From: Phycisphaerales bacterium
GTDB taxonomy: Bacteria > Planctomycetota > Phycisphaerae > Phycisphaerales > UBA5793
Assembly (NCBI GenBank): GCA_020852515.1
Contig: JADZAS010000023.1
Location: 62,001 to 126,000, forward strand
Direction of reading: 5' to 3'
Length of the DNA: 64,000 bases
Both the position numbers and the translations under genes were made by a program. Position 1 is the first letter of the stretch. Each line of letters opens with the position of its first letter. This document shows positions 47,694 to 55,866 of the stretch, in pieces. Below the pieces are notes generated by a model, which was given only the letters and a program-made list of their open reading frames with translations, was not told where the DNA came from and did not search any database.

Positions 47694-47924
47694 TCAGTTC
47701 TCGTTCTTGCTGAAGGGGCACTCGCCGGTCTGGCCTTCGCAGTGCGACTTGTCGCCGACCACGGCGGGGCTGGCGGCCTTGGCTTCGGTGCAGTCGTCGC
47801 AAGCCTCGGCCTTGGCGCAGCACGAATCGGACGTCTCGGACATCGCCACGTCCTTGTCATTGCTGCTGCAGCCGACGAACGCGAAGCACGCCAACGAGGC
47901 GCCGATCAGGAACATCTTCTTCAT
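47694..47924 (-). CDS. Small Cys-rich lipoprotein
   Basis: 76-aa predicted lipoprotein. AAGGAG lies 9 nt before ATG 47924. The signal peptide ends in a lipobox (FAFVGC, Cys19). The mature part is about 57 residues, acidic, with seven cysteines after the lipid Cys, two as adjacent CC and CDDC pairs. This could bind a metal or be disulfide-rich. No family is recognised. A strong terminator follows. Confidence 0.75.
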   Translation of the reverse strand: MKKMFLIGASLACFAFVGCSSNDKDVAMSETSDSCCAKAEACDDCTEAKAASPAVVGDKSHCEGQTGECPFSKNEN

Positions 47925-48078
47925 GGGAGTCAACTCCTTCTGGTCCGCCCCACCTCAACGGATCAGGCGGCTGACGCATCCGCAACTGCGCGGCGCCCCA
48001 AGCGCCGGCGGTGGAATGCTGTTTGCAATCTGAACGAGTATACCGCCCTGCAGGTGGCCGGGTTCGGTCCGGCATGCG

Positions 48079-50103
48079 CTATTCACGCAAAACGGCGCCG
48101 ACCTGCCGGCCCATTTCCGCCACCACCGCTGCAATCTGGGGATCGACCTCATCGTGGCGGAGGGTCCGCAGTGGATCGCGAAACGTCAGACGCACCGTGA
48201 CGCTCTTGCGGCCCTTTTCGACTGGCTTGCCCCGATAAACACCCACGAAACGGATGGACTCGAGATTGGCCAGGTCGAGCGTTTCGATCCCACTCTCAAT
48301 CTGCATCCAGGGAATGGAGTCATCGACCACGAGCGACAGATCCCGCTGGATCGAGGGGTAGGCCGAAAGGGTGTCCAGGGCCGGCTCCCGACGCTCAAGA
48401 GCGAGCAGGGCTTCAAAGTTGAGTTCGGCGACGACCAGCGGCGTCTCGATGTCGAAGTTCGCCTGCTGCCGGCGGCTCAGAAGTCCCATGATGCCCAGCC
48501 TCGCGTCGCCGATGCTGACGGTCGCCCCTGCGCCCGGCTCGAACCACGCGATGTCTTGCGCATCCACTCGCACCGATCCGGCAGGTCCGAGCAAGGCCGT
48601 CGCGACGGCGTCTAGCGCGCTGCGCATGGCGCGCAGCCCCTGCTGCCGATCGGGTGCGTCGAGGCACAACCCGAGCATGACCTGCTCGGCCTTCTCGCCA
48701 TTGATGGTCGCAAAGCACGCCGCCTTCTCAAAAAGGCGCATTTCCTTCTGACCGAGATCCTGATTGCGCTTGCGGCAGCGCAGCAGACCCGGCAGCACGC
48801 TGGCCTGAAGCGCCGGCTCGGCCTTGCGGCGGTCGTCCTGCAGTGTGAGCAATTCAAATCCGGGATGCAGGAACGCTTCGGCGTCCTTCATCGGCAGGAA
48901 TGAAAAGGTCACGACTTCAAAGAAGCCACTGGCCGTAAGCGCCTGCTCGACCGTGCGGCGCCGCTGCACCGACTCCTGAAGTCCGACGACGTCGATCTCG
49001 ATTCGATCGCGCGGCTCGATCTGGTCGAGGCCGTGAATGCGCACGACTTCCTCGATCAGATCGATCTCGCGAGTCAGATCGAGTCGATGCGGCGCGATCG
49101 TGCACCTGATTTGCGACCCGTCGCCGTCCAGTGCGGGGTTCAGGCCGAGCCTCGCAAGAATGCCGACCATCGCTTCGTTGCCAATTTCGATCCCGGCGAT
49201 CTGCCGGCAGCGATCGCATCGCATCGCGACCACGGGTGGTTCGGGCAGCGATGCGGCCGCCACGATGGCGTTGCCATCCCATTGGCCGCCGCACAGCTCG
49301 GCGATCATCGCCGCAGCGCGGTCCGCGGCCGCGGCCACCGTGGCCGGATGAACGCCGCGCTCGAAGCGATAACTCGACGGCGACATGAGTTTGAGCCGCC
49401 GGCTCGTGGCGCGCACGCTGGCGCCGCTGAATGACGCGGCCTCGAGGATGATGTCAGTCGTCGCGCTGCTGACCTCCGTGTCGAGTCCTCCCATAACGCC
49501 GGCCAGCGCCACTGGCCGCTGCGCGTCGGCGATGGCGAGCATGGACTCGTCGAGCGTCAGTTTCGAGCCATCGATGGCGGTTAGGTTTTCACCCTTGCGG
49601 GCGCGGCGGATCACGATCTTCGGGCCGCTCAGTTTCGCCAGATCAAATGCGTGCAGCGGCTGGCCAAGTTCAAAGAGGACGAAGTTGGTGATGTCAACGA
49701 CGTTGTTGACGCTGCGCTGGCCGATGGACTCGATACGCTGCCTGAGCCAGTCCGGACTCGGGCCGACTCTGACGCCGCGAATGACGCGGGCGCTGTAGTA
49801 CGGGCAGAGGTCATGCTCGAGATTCTCGACGGGCACGCCCGACGCGGCCACCGGCTCCGGACGCGATGTCTGCGGAACGCGGAGTTGCCGGCCCGTCACC
49901 GCCGCGGCCTCACGCGCCAGGCCGACCATGCTGACGCAATCTCCGCGGTTGGACGTGATCTCGATGTCCAGACGCGTGTCGCCGCCCGGCAGGTCTTCGC
50001 GCGACTCGCAGCCGAAGCCTGCCCCGGACAGGGCATCGACCAGAGCATCGATGTCAAGCGGGCGATCCAGATACTCGTTGAGCCAGTGGGCAGTGATGAT
50101 CAT
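48079..50103 (-). CDS. pheT: Phenylalanyl-tRNA synthetase beta subunit, short form
   Basis: 674-aa beta subunit of PheRS. The N-terminal part has the usual start (TAHWLNEYLDRPLDIDAL), then goes directly to LDIEITSNRGDCVSMVGLARE; the tRNA-binding EMAP/OB domain normally found between them (about 110 residues) is absent. B3/B4 domain (SVNNVVDITNFVLFELGQPLHAFDL split over adjacent segments), B5 domain and the C-terminal FDX-ACB anticodon domain (YPSIQRDLSLVVDD to the end) are present. ATG 50103 is the start; pheS is not in the window. Confidence 0.93.
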   Translation of the reverse strand: MIITAHWLNEYLDRPLDIDALVDALSGAGFGCESREDLPGGDTRLDIEITSNRGDCVSMVGLAREAAAVTGRQLRVPQTSRPEPVAASGVPVENLEHDLCPYYSARVIRGVRVGPSPDWLRQRIESIGQRSVNNVVDITNFVLFELGQPLHAFDLAKLSGPKIVIRRARKGENLTAIDGSKLTLDESMLAIADAQRPVALAGVMGGLDTEVSSATTDIILEAASFSGASVRATSRRLKLMSPSSYRFERGVHPATVAAAADRAAAMIAELCGGQWDGNAIVAAASLPEPPVVAMRCDRCRQIAGIEIGNEAMVGILARLGLNPALDGDGSQIRCTIAPHRLDLTREIDLIEEVVRIHGLDQIEPRDRIEIDVVGLQESVQRRRTVEQALTASGFFEVVTFSFLPMKDAEAFLHPGFELLTLQDDRRKAEPALQASVLPGLLRCRKRNQDLGQKEMRLFEKAACFATINGEKAEQVMLGLCLDAPDRQQGLRAMRSALDAVATALLGPAGSVRVDAQDIAWFEPGAGATVSIGDARLGIMGLLSRRQQANFDIETPLVVAELNFEALLALERREPALDTLSAYPSIQRDLSLVVDDSIPWMQIESGIETLDLANLESIRFVGVYRGKPVEKGRKSVTVRLTFRDPLRTLRHDEVDPQIAAVVAEMGRQVGAVLRE

Positions 50104-50276
50104 GAGAGCCAAGGGTAGGTGAAGCAGGCGCGAGTGGCGATTTCGCCGCCCGCCGGCAGGCCGGAACGAAAACAGGGAAACGGCCCCGCACCAAATCTCG
50201 GCATATCGGCGGAAAATCGGATATATTAGTCATGTATTTGAGGCTGCGATCGGCACAAACCTTCGAAGGAGGCCAC

Positions 50277-51473
50277 ATGCGCGCGTACCGACACCTCACC
50301 CTTGCTCTGCTCGCCTGCTCGACAGCCTGGCTCGCCGCGACGGCCGCGCTCGCCGGGCCCGTCGATGAACTCGTCGCCCAGGTCAGTGCAACCACCTACC
50401 GCCACTACCTCGACGACCTCCTCTACACGCACCTGGGCCAGAACCGCGGCTACGGCGCGGAGCACGATCTGGCCCGCCAGAACATCTTCGACCACTTCCA
50501 GTCGCTCGGCCTTACGACGTCGCTCGAGCCGTTTGAGTACGGCAACACGTACTACAACGTCGTGGGCGTGCACGAGGGATACACCCGCCCCGAGCAGATC
50601 TACATCGTCGGCGCGCACTTCGACTCGGCCAACACGCCCGGAGCCGATGACAACGGCAGCGGCACCGCGTGCGTGATGGAACTCGCCCGGGTAATCGCAT
50701 CGCACCGCTTCGAAGCCACCATCGTCCTCATCGCGTTTGATCGCGAGGAGCAGGGCCTCTACGGCTCCAAGGCGTACGCGCAGTCCCACTCTGGCGATGA
50801 CATTCGCGGGATGATCTCCACCGACATGATCGCTTTCAATCCGGGCGGAGCGAACCGCGCCTCGATTTACGGCAGGACATCGTCCGATCCGTGCAAACAG
50901 GCGCTCGGAGACGCGCTCACGCAGTGGACTGGAATCGAGCCGATCTACCACGGCTCCATGGATCGCAGCGACCACGCCCCGTTCGAGTGGGAAGGTTTCG
51001 AAGCAGCCCTGCTCATCGAGGACGAGTGGGGCTCCAATCCCCACTACCACCGCTCGACGGACAGCGTCGATACGCCCGACTATATCGACTACGACTTTGC
51101 GGCTGACATGACGCGCGGCGTGCTGGGCTGGCTTGCCACGGCCGCGACCCCGATCGACGCCGTGCTGGCAGGCCCCGTGCCCGGCATCGCCGGCCAGGTG
51201 AATCAGTGGACGATCACCGGCGCGACGCCTGATACGCGAACCTACTTTGTCTACAGCATGGCCAACGGCTCGCATGAAGTGCCGGGTTGCCCCGGCGTAA
51301 CGGTTCAGATGGCCGCGCCGATCATTGCCGGCTCGATCGTGACCGACGGCAACGGAGACGGCACGTTTGCGCGGTTCGTGCCGGCCGGCGCCTCGGGCCG
51401 CAGCATCGGCCTGCAGGCGGCGCAACCAGCCTCGTGCATGATCAGCAACGCCGACTGGCACCAGTTTGAGTAA
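50277..51473 (+). CDS. Secreted M28 family metallopeptidase
   Basis: 398-aa zinc aminopeptidase of the M28 family. GAAGGAGG is an excellent ribosome binding site before ATG 50277. A signal peptide (hydrophobic, ending in ATAALA near residue 26) precedes the mature enzyme. Metal ligands are in GAHFDSAN, GADDNGSG, DREEQG and the late HYHRSTDS. The end is a beta-rich region with no PEP-CTERM-like sorting tail. A strong terminator follows. It is divergent from pheT. TATATT at 50222-50227 is a weak -10 candidate without a -35. Confidence 0.9.
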   Translation: MRAYRHLTLALLACSTAWLAATAALAGPVDELVAQVSATTYRHYLDDLLYTHLGQNRGYGAEHDLARQNIFDHFQSLGLTTSLEPFEYGNTYYNVVGVHEGYTRPEQIYIVGAHFDSANTPGADDNGSGTACVMELARVIASHRFEATIVLIAFDREEQGLYGSKAYAQSHSGDDIRGMISTDMIAFNPGGANRASIYGRTSSDPCKQALGDALTQWTGIEPIYHGSMDRSDHAPFEWEGFEAALLIEDEWGSNPHYHRSTDSVDTPDYIDYDFAADMTRGVLGWLATAATPIDAVLAGPVPGIAGQVNQWTITGATPDTRTYFVYSMANGSHEVPGCPGVTVQMAAPIIAGSIVTDGNGDGTFARFVPAGASGRSIGLQAAQPASCMISNADWHQFE

Positions 51474-51513
51474 CGCCGCGCGCTCGGCGCGCTTCGACCC
51501 TGGCTCTCCTCTT

Positions 51514-51556
51514 CCACGCCTGGCTTCGCCACAATGGCCGGGCGTGGTCTTTTTTT
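51514..51556 (+). terminator. Intrinsic terminator of the M28 peptidase gene
   Basis: An 11-bp stem (51514-51524 with 51537-51547, one G-U wobble) with a 12-nt loop is followed by seven consecutive T (51550-51556). It lies 40 nt after the peptidase stop and 44 nt before the CstA-type gene. Confidence 0.85.
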
Positions 51557-51599
51557 GTGCTGCTGACTCGCCAGAGGCGGATCGCTTATGCTTTGAGCG

Positions 51600-54362
51600 A
51601 TGACAACGCTGCTCATCGCCGTCGCGGCCGGGCTTGGCTTCATCATCGCCTACCACACCTACGGGCGCTGGCTGGGCCGGCGCATCTTCGCTCTGAGCAC
51701 AAAGGCCGTGTGCCCCTCGCACCGCCTGCGCGATGACAGCGACTACGTACCGACCAAAAAGGCCGTCATCTTCGGGCATCACTTCACGTCAATCGCCGGC
51801 ACCGGGCCGATCGTCGGGCCGGCGATCGCGGTGATGTGGGGCTGGCTGCCGGCGCTGATCTGGGTCGTGCTCGGCTCGGTGTTCATCGGGGCGGTGCATG
51901 ACCTGGGCGCACTGGTCGTGTCCCTGCGCCACAACGGGCAGACGATCGGCGACGTCGCCGGCCGAGTGCTCAATCGGCGCGTGCGCGTGCTCTTCCTGCT
52001 GATTCTCTTCATGGGCCTGACGATCGTGCTGGCGATCTTCGGCCTGGTCATCGCCACGGTCTTTCGCCAGTACCCGGCGTCGATCTTTCCGTGCACGGTG
52101 CAGATCCCCATCGCGGTGGCCATCGGCGTCTGGCTGCATCGCAAGGGCGCGAGCCTGCTGCTGCCGTCGATCATCGCCCTGGTGATCATGTACCTCACCG
52201 TCGTGATCGGCGATGAGAACTTCTCGACCGACCTGCCGGTGCTGGCCCACGTCATGCACGGCCTGCACGCGGCCAATGCGTGGATGGCGTCGTGGTCGAA
52301 CATGACGTGGGTCATCGTGCTGCTGATTTACTCATATGTGGCGTCGGTGCTGCCGGTGTGGCTGCTCCTCCAGCCGCGCGACTACATCAACAGCCTGCAA
52401 CTGCTCTCGGCGATGGGGCTGATCGTGCTTGGCCTGGTCGTGGCGGCGTTCATCGGCGGCGCTCCGCCGGTGGAAGGGGCAGCCCGCCAGCCGCTTGAGG
52501 TCGTGGCGCCGATGTGGAATCCGAATCCGATCGGGGCCCTGCCGATTTTTCCTTTTCTGTTCATCACGATTGCCTGCGGCGCGGTCAGCGGCTTCCACTG
52601 CCTGGTGAGCAGCGGCACGAGCAGCAAACAGATCGAAAGCGAACCCGATGCACGTTTTGTCGGCTACGGGTCGATGTTGACGGAGGGGTTTCTTGCGACG
52701 CTGGTCATTATCGCTTGCGTCGCCGGATTAGGTTTGGGATCGACGTTGCGAACCTCATCAGGTCCGAATTATTACCAGGCATTTGTATCTACGATTCGCG
52801 ACTTCGTCGATCCAACCGGCGTACAAAAAACGCTCGAGATCGCAGTTCCAGGGGACTCGCGCGCTGGCTCGACGCCTCTTGGTCTCCGTCTTGCACGACT
52901 AGGGCTGCAAGGAGGGATCAACTGGGGTTGGCACACGCAAGCTCCCAAGGAGGACATGGGACCTGAGACCGGTCTCTATCGGCCGCTTGGTCCAGATTCT
53001 CCGCCAACGGCGATCGTCTTTGGGACAGATGGTGTTGTAGTGCGCGGTGACGTGGAACTCGAATCAGAGATTCAGGCGGCGGTGGTAGGCCGGGCCGCAT
53101 TCAACACGCGCTATCAATCCTGGTCCGCCGCAGGCGGCCTCGCGCGGACCGTCGCCGCGTTCGTAGACGGCTCGGCCAATCTGCTCCGCGCCATCGGCCT
53201 GCCGCTCGGCGTGGCCGTCGCGCTGATGGGCGTGCTCGTCGCCTCATTCGCCGGCACGACACTTGACACCGCCTGCCGCCTGCAGCGCTACGTGGTGCAG
53301 GAACTCGCCGCGACGTTCCTGCCATCTCGCCCCGCAAGCGACTGTCCCAAGTGCGGCTACACACTCTGGCAACACGCGACATCACTGCAGTCGCAAAGCG
53401 ACGCGGCCTTCGCCCCGGAGGGGCGCGAGAATGTAGCCACGGGTGGAGTGAATCCCGAAGGGATGAGCGGAACCCGTGGACAGGATGCGCAGAAACTCCC
53501 AAGCCCCGAAGGGTCGACAGAAACACCCGGCGCGCGAGAAGGACACACGACTCCTTCGCCCCTCCGGGGCGATGATGATCGCGCGCACACTTCCCACGGG
53601 TTCCGCGATGCCCAGAGCAGCATCGCTCCACCCGTGGCTACGCTCGCCGGCCCCGCCGGGGCCGAAGACGCTGCGTTGCTTCGCTCTGCTCAGGCGGAAC
53701 GCAACAAGCCGCCGACCAGCGATATCCAATGCCCCGAGTGCGGCGAGATGATCACTCCCGAACAGATCGAGCACGCCGGACGCTCGATGCCCGGCAGCGC
53801 ATTCAACATCCTCAACCCCATTCACTGGCTCACCAACAAGCACGGCGCGACGATCTTCGCCATCGTCATCGCCACCGTGCTCGCGGCCCTGCCCACAACG
53901 CAGATCACGCCGGGCTTCTGGTCAACCTTGTTCACCGACGGGCCGGGCGGCGCCTGGACATGGATGACCACCAACGGCGGAATTGGCGGCCTGCTCCTCT
54001 GGCCGCTGTTCGGCGCGACGAATCAGCTCCTCGCCGGCTTGTCGTTCATCGTCATCACGATGTACCTCTGGCGGCGGCGCAAGCCGCTGTGGTTCCTCAT
54101 CGTGCCGATGGTGTTCATGCTCATCATGCCGATGTGGGCGATGACCTGGCAGGTGTTCATCGGCAGCGCCGACTCGCCGCGCTGGCTCACGCCCGAGATC
54201 GGCGCGACGAAGTGGCCGCTGGCGCTCATCGGCATCGCTTCGATCATCATCGAGATCTGGATGATCGTCGAAGCGCTGCTCGTGTGGCCGCGCGTGCGCG
54301 GCATTGTCGAGCGCGGCGCCACCGATGCGCCCTGTGCAACCGGCGCACCCGTGACGGCATGA
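51600..54362 (+). CDS. cstA: CstA-type peptide/pyruvate transporter with two large insertions
   Basis: 920-aa carbon-starvation (CstA) family membrane protein, taking up peptides or pyruvate. Family segments include VPTKKAVIFGHHFTSIAGTGPIVGP, HDLGALVVSLRHNG, FAGTTLDTACRLQRYVVQELA (given here in parts) and LLLWPLFGATNQLLAGL. Two segments are unlike the usual family. Residues about 380-505 form a soluble insertion whose DNA is poorer in GC. Residues about 580-715 hold a zinc ribbon split in two (CPKCG ... CPECG) by about 130 low-complexity residues encoded by hairpin repeats. The frame is intact throughout. Confidence 0.9.
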   Translation: MTTLLIAVAAGLGFIIAYHTYGRWLGRRIFALSTKAVCPSHRLRDDSDYVPTKKAVIFGHHFTSIAGTGPIVGPAIAVMWGWLPALIWVVLGSVFIGAVHDLGALVVSLRHNGQTIGDVAGRVLNRRVRVLFLLILFMGLTIVLAIFGLVIATVFRQYPASIFPCTVQIPIAVAIGVWLHRKGASLLLPSIIALVIMYLTVVIGDENFSTDLPVLAHVMHGLHAANAWMASWSNMTWVIVLLIYSYVASVLPVWLLLQPRDYINSLQLLSAMGLIVLGLVVAAFIGGAPPVEGAARQPLEVVAPMWNPNPIGALPIFPFLFITIACGAVSGFHCLVSSGTSSKQIESEPDARFVGYGSMLTEGFLATLVIIACVAGLGLGSTLRTSSGPNYYQAFVSTIRDFVDPTGVQKTLEIAVPGDSRAGSTPLGLRLARLGLQGGINWGWHTQAPKEDMGPETGLYRPLGPDSPPTAIVFGTDGVVVRGDVELESEIQAAVVGRAAFNTRYQSWSAAGGLARTVAAFVDGSANLLRAIGLPLGVAVALMGVLVASFAGTTLDTACRLQRYVVQELAATFLPSRPASDCPKCGYTLWQHATSLQSQSDAAFAPEGRENVATGGVNPEGMSGTRGQDAQKLPSPEGSTETPGAREGHTTPSPLRGDDDRAHTSHGFRDAQSSIAPPVATLAGPAGAEDAALLRSAQAERNKPPTSDIQCPECGEMITPEQIEHAGRSMPGSAFNILNPIHWLTNKHGATIFAIVIATVLAALPTTQITPGFWSTLFTDGPGGAWTWMTTNGGIGGLLLWPLFGATNQLLAGLSFIVITMYLWRRRKPLWFLIVPMVFMLIMPMWAMTWQVFIGSADSPRWLTPEIGATKWPLALIGIASIIIEIWMIVEALLVWPRVRGIVERGATDAPCATGAPVTA
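53405..53668. repeat. Inverted pair of hairpin repeat elements inside cstA
   Basis: Two related structured units lie in opposite orientation. Left unit: GC hairpin (53411-53416/53420-53425), then CCACGGGT (53437-53444) pairing with ACCCGTGG (53472-53479) around an inner hairpin (53452-53456/53460-53464). Right unit, inverted: hairpin 53558-53562/53566-53570, then CCACGGGT (53594-53601) pairing with ACCCGTGG (53630-53637) around an inner hairpin (53605-53611/53620-53626), then hairpin 53648-53654/53658-53664. CCACGGGTGGAG and GCGGAACCCGTGG cores are shared, while the inner hairpins differ. The whole is translated in frame. Confidence 0.8.
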
Positions 54363-54392
54363 CACGTGCAGCAGCGCAGAAGCCGCGATATG

Positions 54393-54483
54393 AAAAACAA
54401 AAAACCGCCGTGCGAAGCTCCGACACCCGCACGGCGGCAAGAAGACCGCGGTGACAAACCGCGATGTCCAAGGATAGACAGTC
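54393..54483 (-). ncRNA. Candidate small RNA
   Basis: A minus-strand transcription unit of about 91 nt. It begins about 7 nt after a -10 box, has a 6-bp hairpin (54447-54452/54458-54463, five-nt loop) and ends with a 10-bp stem (54405-54414/54428-54437, 13-nt loop) followed on the minus strand by TTTTTTGTTTTT (complement of 54393-54404), a textbook intrinsic terminator. No open reading frame of note. It is antisense to no gene. Similar compact units are typical of trans-acting sRNAs, but transcription is unproven. Confidence 0.5.
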
Positions 54484-54489
54484 GGACTG

Positions 54490-54519
54490 ACCATAGCCGC
54501 GACATGAAGCCCAAGTCAA
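54490..54519 (-). promoter_or_regulatory. Promoter of the candidate small RNA
   Basis: On the minus strand TTGACT (54514-54519, 5 of 6) and TATGGT (54490-54495, 4 of 6) are separated by 18 nt. A short dyad CAGTC-G-GACTG (54479-54489) overlaps the expected start of transcription. Confidence 0.5.
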
Positions 54520-54530
54520 TTGAGAAATCA

Positions 54531-54556
54531 GATGTTGAGCGAAATCGCGCAACATC
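54531..54556. promoter_or_regulatory. 26-bp near-perfect dyad, candidate operator
   Basis: Arms GATGTTG (54531-54537) and CAACATC (54550-54556) plus inner GCGA/TCGC pairs give 11 of 12 flanking pairs with a two-base centre. It lies 11 bp upstream of the -35 box of the small-RNA candidate. Symmetry of this length fits a dimeric transcription factor site. Confidence 0.45.
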
Positions 54557-54841
54557 TTACAACACAAGGACTTACAAAATCACCCAACTTGGACGCTCTC
54601 GGGTCAGTGCAATTTCGGGGCCGCCAACTCCAGTATCCTATCGTAATCCAAACAAACGTACCCCGGCACGACCGGCCCGATGGCCGGCCGCCTCGGCAGG
54701 AAACCGGGGCGTGCACCGAATGGTCAGCGCGATGGGCGCCCCTTCGACCGAAGCGTGCCGCGGCCGGACCGCCGGCTGCCGTGCAGCGCGTGAAAAGGGG
54801 CTCAGCGAGTAGTTGAGGGCGATTCCGGAGCATCCGCCAAG

Positions 54842-54870
54842 TTGACCGGATGGTGCATCACCGCTATCTT
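54842..54870 (+). promoter_or_regulatory. Putative promoter of the nuo operon
   Basis: TTGACC (54842-54847, 5 of 6) and TATCTT (54865-54870, 4 of 6) separated by 17 nt. Transcription should start near 54877, just before nuoJ. Confidence 0.55.
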
Positions 54871-54911
54871 GACCCCCTCATATTGTGTCCTTTTTCACAA
54901 GGGTGGTCCGG

Positions 54912-55481
54912 GTGCTCCTGGCACAGCAACCTCCGACGCTTGATCCGGTCGCGCCGTGGCTGTTTTACCTCTTTGCCGGGGTGGCGGTGCTCGGGGCTCT
55001 TGGCGTGGTCCTGTCCCAGCAGATCGTCCGCATGGCGGTGTTTCTGCTCTTCACGCTGGGCAGCGTGGCCATGCTGTACTTCTTCCTCGCCGCCGAGTTC
55101 CTGGCCGCCATCCAATTGATCGTCTACGTCGGCGGGACGCTGATTCTCATCATCTTCGGCGTCATGCTCACCAGCAAGAACCCCTTCATCCGCCTGACGG
55201 TGCCTCTGGGCCAGAGGATCGCCGGCTGGGGCATCGGCGGCCTGCTGGCGCTGCTCATGATCTTTCTTGGCGTGGTCGAGCTGGCCGGCGGCTTTCAACC
55301 CAGCACGCCGGGCGCGAGCGTCGAGCACTACGGCGTGGCTGAACTCGGTCAGAACCTGCTCAGCAAATACGCGCTGCCGTTTGAACTGGCCGGTGTGCTG
55401 CTGCTGGTTGTGATGATCGGCGCGGCCTACATCGCCAAGGGACGGCATTCGGATCTGGCCAAGGGCGAGGAGACGCCATGA
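54912..55481 (+). CDS. nuoJ: NADH-quinone oxidoreductase subunit J
   Basis: Membrane subunit of complex I, 189 aa from GTG 54912 (AAGGG about 8 nt upstream) or 198 aa from GTG 54885. Five hydrophobic segments are visible, with GALGVVLSQQIVRMAVFLLF and IQLIVYVGGTLILIIFGVML, the usual NuoJ core. Its stop overlaps the nuoK start (ATGA), so translation is coupled. It starts a nuoJKLMN run; nuoA-I are not present in the window. Confidence 0.93.
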   Translation: MLLAQQPPTLDPVAPWLFYLFAGVAVLGALGVVLSQQIVRMAVFLLFTLGSVAMLYFFLAAEFLAAIQLIVYVGGTLILIIFGVMLTSKNPFIRLTVPLGQRIAGWGIGGLLALLMIFLGVVELAGGFQPSTPGASVEHYGVAELGQNLLSKYALPFELAGVLLLVVMIGAAYIAKGRHSDLAKGEETP

Positions 55482-55813
55482 TCGGCCTGGGCCATTTCCT
55501 CACGCTTTCGGCGATCCTCTTTGGCTGCGGCGTCGCGACCATCCTCACCAAGCGCAACGCCATCGGCATCCTCATGGGCGTCGAACTCATCCTCAACGCG
55601 GCCAATGTCAACCTCGTCGCCTTCAACCGCTTCAGTTGGGCGGGCGAAGCGGTGGCGCAGGGCGGAGCCCCGGCGGTGGACGGGCTGATGTTTGCGATGT
55701 TTATCATCGTGCTCGCGGCGGCTGAGGCGGCTATTGCGCTGGCGATCTTCCTCAACTTCTACAACCACTTCTCGACCATCGACATCGAGCGTGCCCGCAT
55801 GCTCAGCGGCTGA
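55478..55813 (+). CDS. nuoK: NADH-quinone oxidoreductase subunit K
   Basis: Small antiporter-like membrane subunit of complex I, 111 aa with three segments. The conserved GVELILNAANVNLVAF stretch with its membrane Glu and FIIVLAAAEAAIALAIF with a second Glu, both implicated in proton transfer in the family, are intact. It overlaps nuoJ by 4 nt. Confidence 0.96.
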   Translation: MIGLGHFLTLSAILFGCGVATILTKRNAIGILMGVELILNAANVNLVAFNRFSWAGEAVAQGGAPAVDGLMFAMFIIVLAAAEAAIALAIFLNFYNHFSTIDIERARMLSG

Positions 55814-55866
55814 GCCTCCGCCGACGTCGAGGGTGATCCCATGCATCGCGATCGGATCCGGACCGC

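Larger units (their letters stand above)
54363..54884. other. 522-nt non-coding region between cstA and nuoJ
   Basis: No convincing protein gene. It holds a minus-strand small-RNA candidate (54393-54483), a 26-bp dyad (54531-54556), an AT-richer tract (about 54510-54660), GC-rich inverted repeats (for example CGGCC and GGCCG around 54675-54690) of unknown meaning, and a plus-strand promoter (54842-54870). Confidence 0.7.

Noticed and set aside
53357-53843. Minus-strand frames across the cstA repeat region
   Set aside because: They arise from the inverted repeat symmetry of the elements; the plus frame keeps the zinc-ribbon halves and both flanking transmembrane regions.
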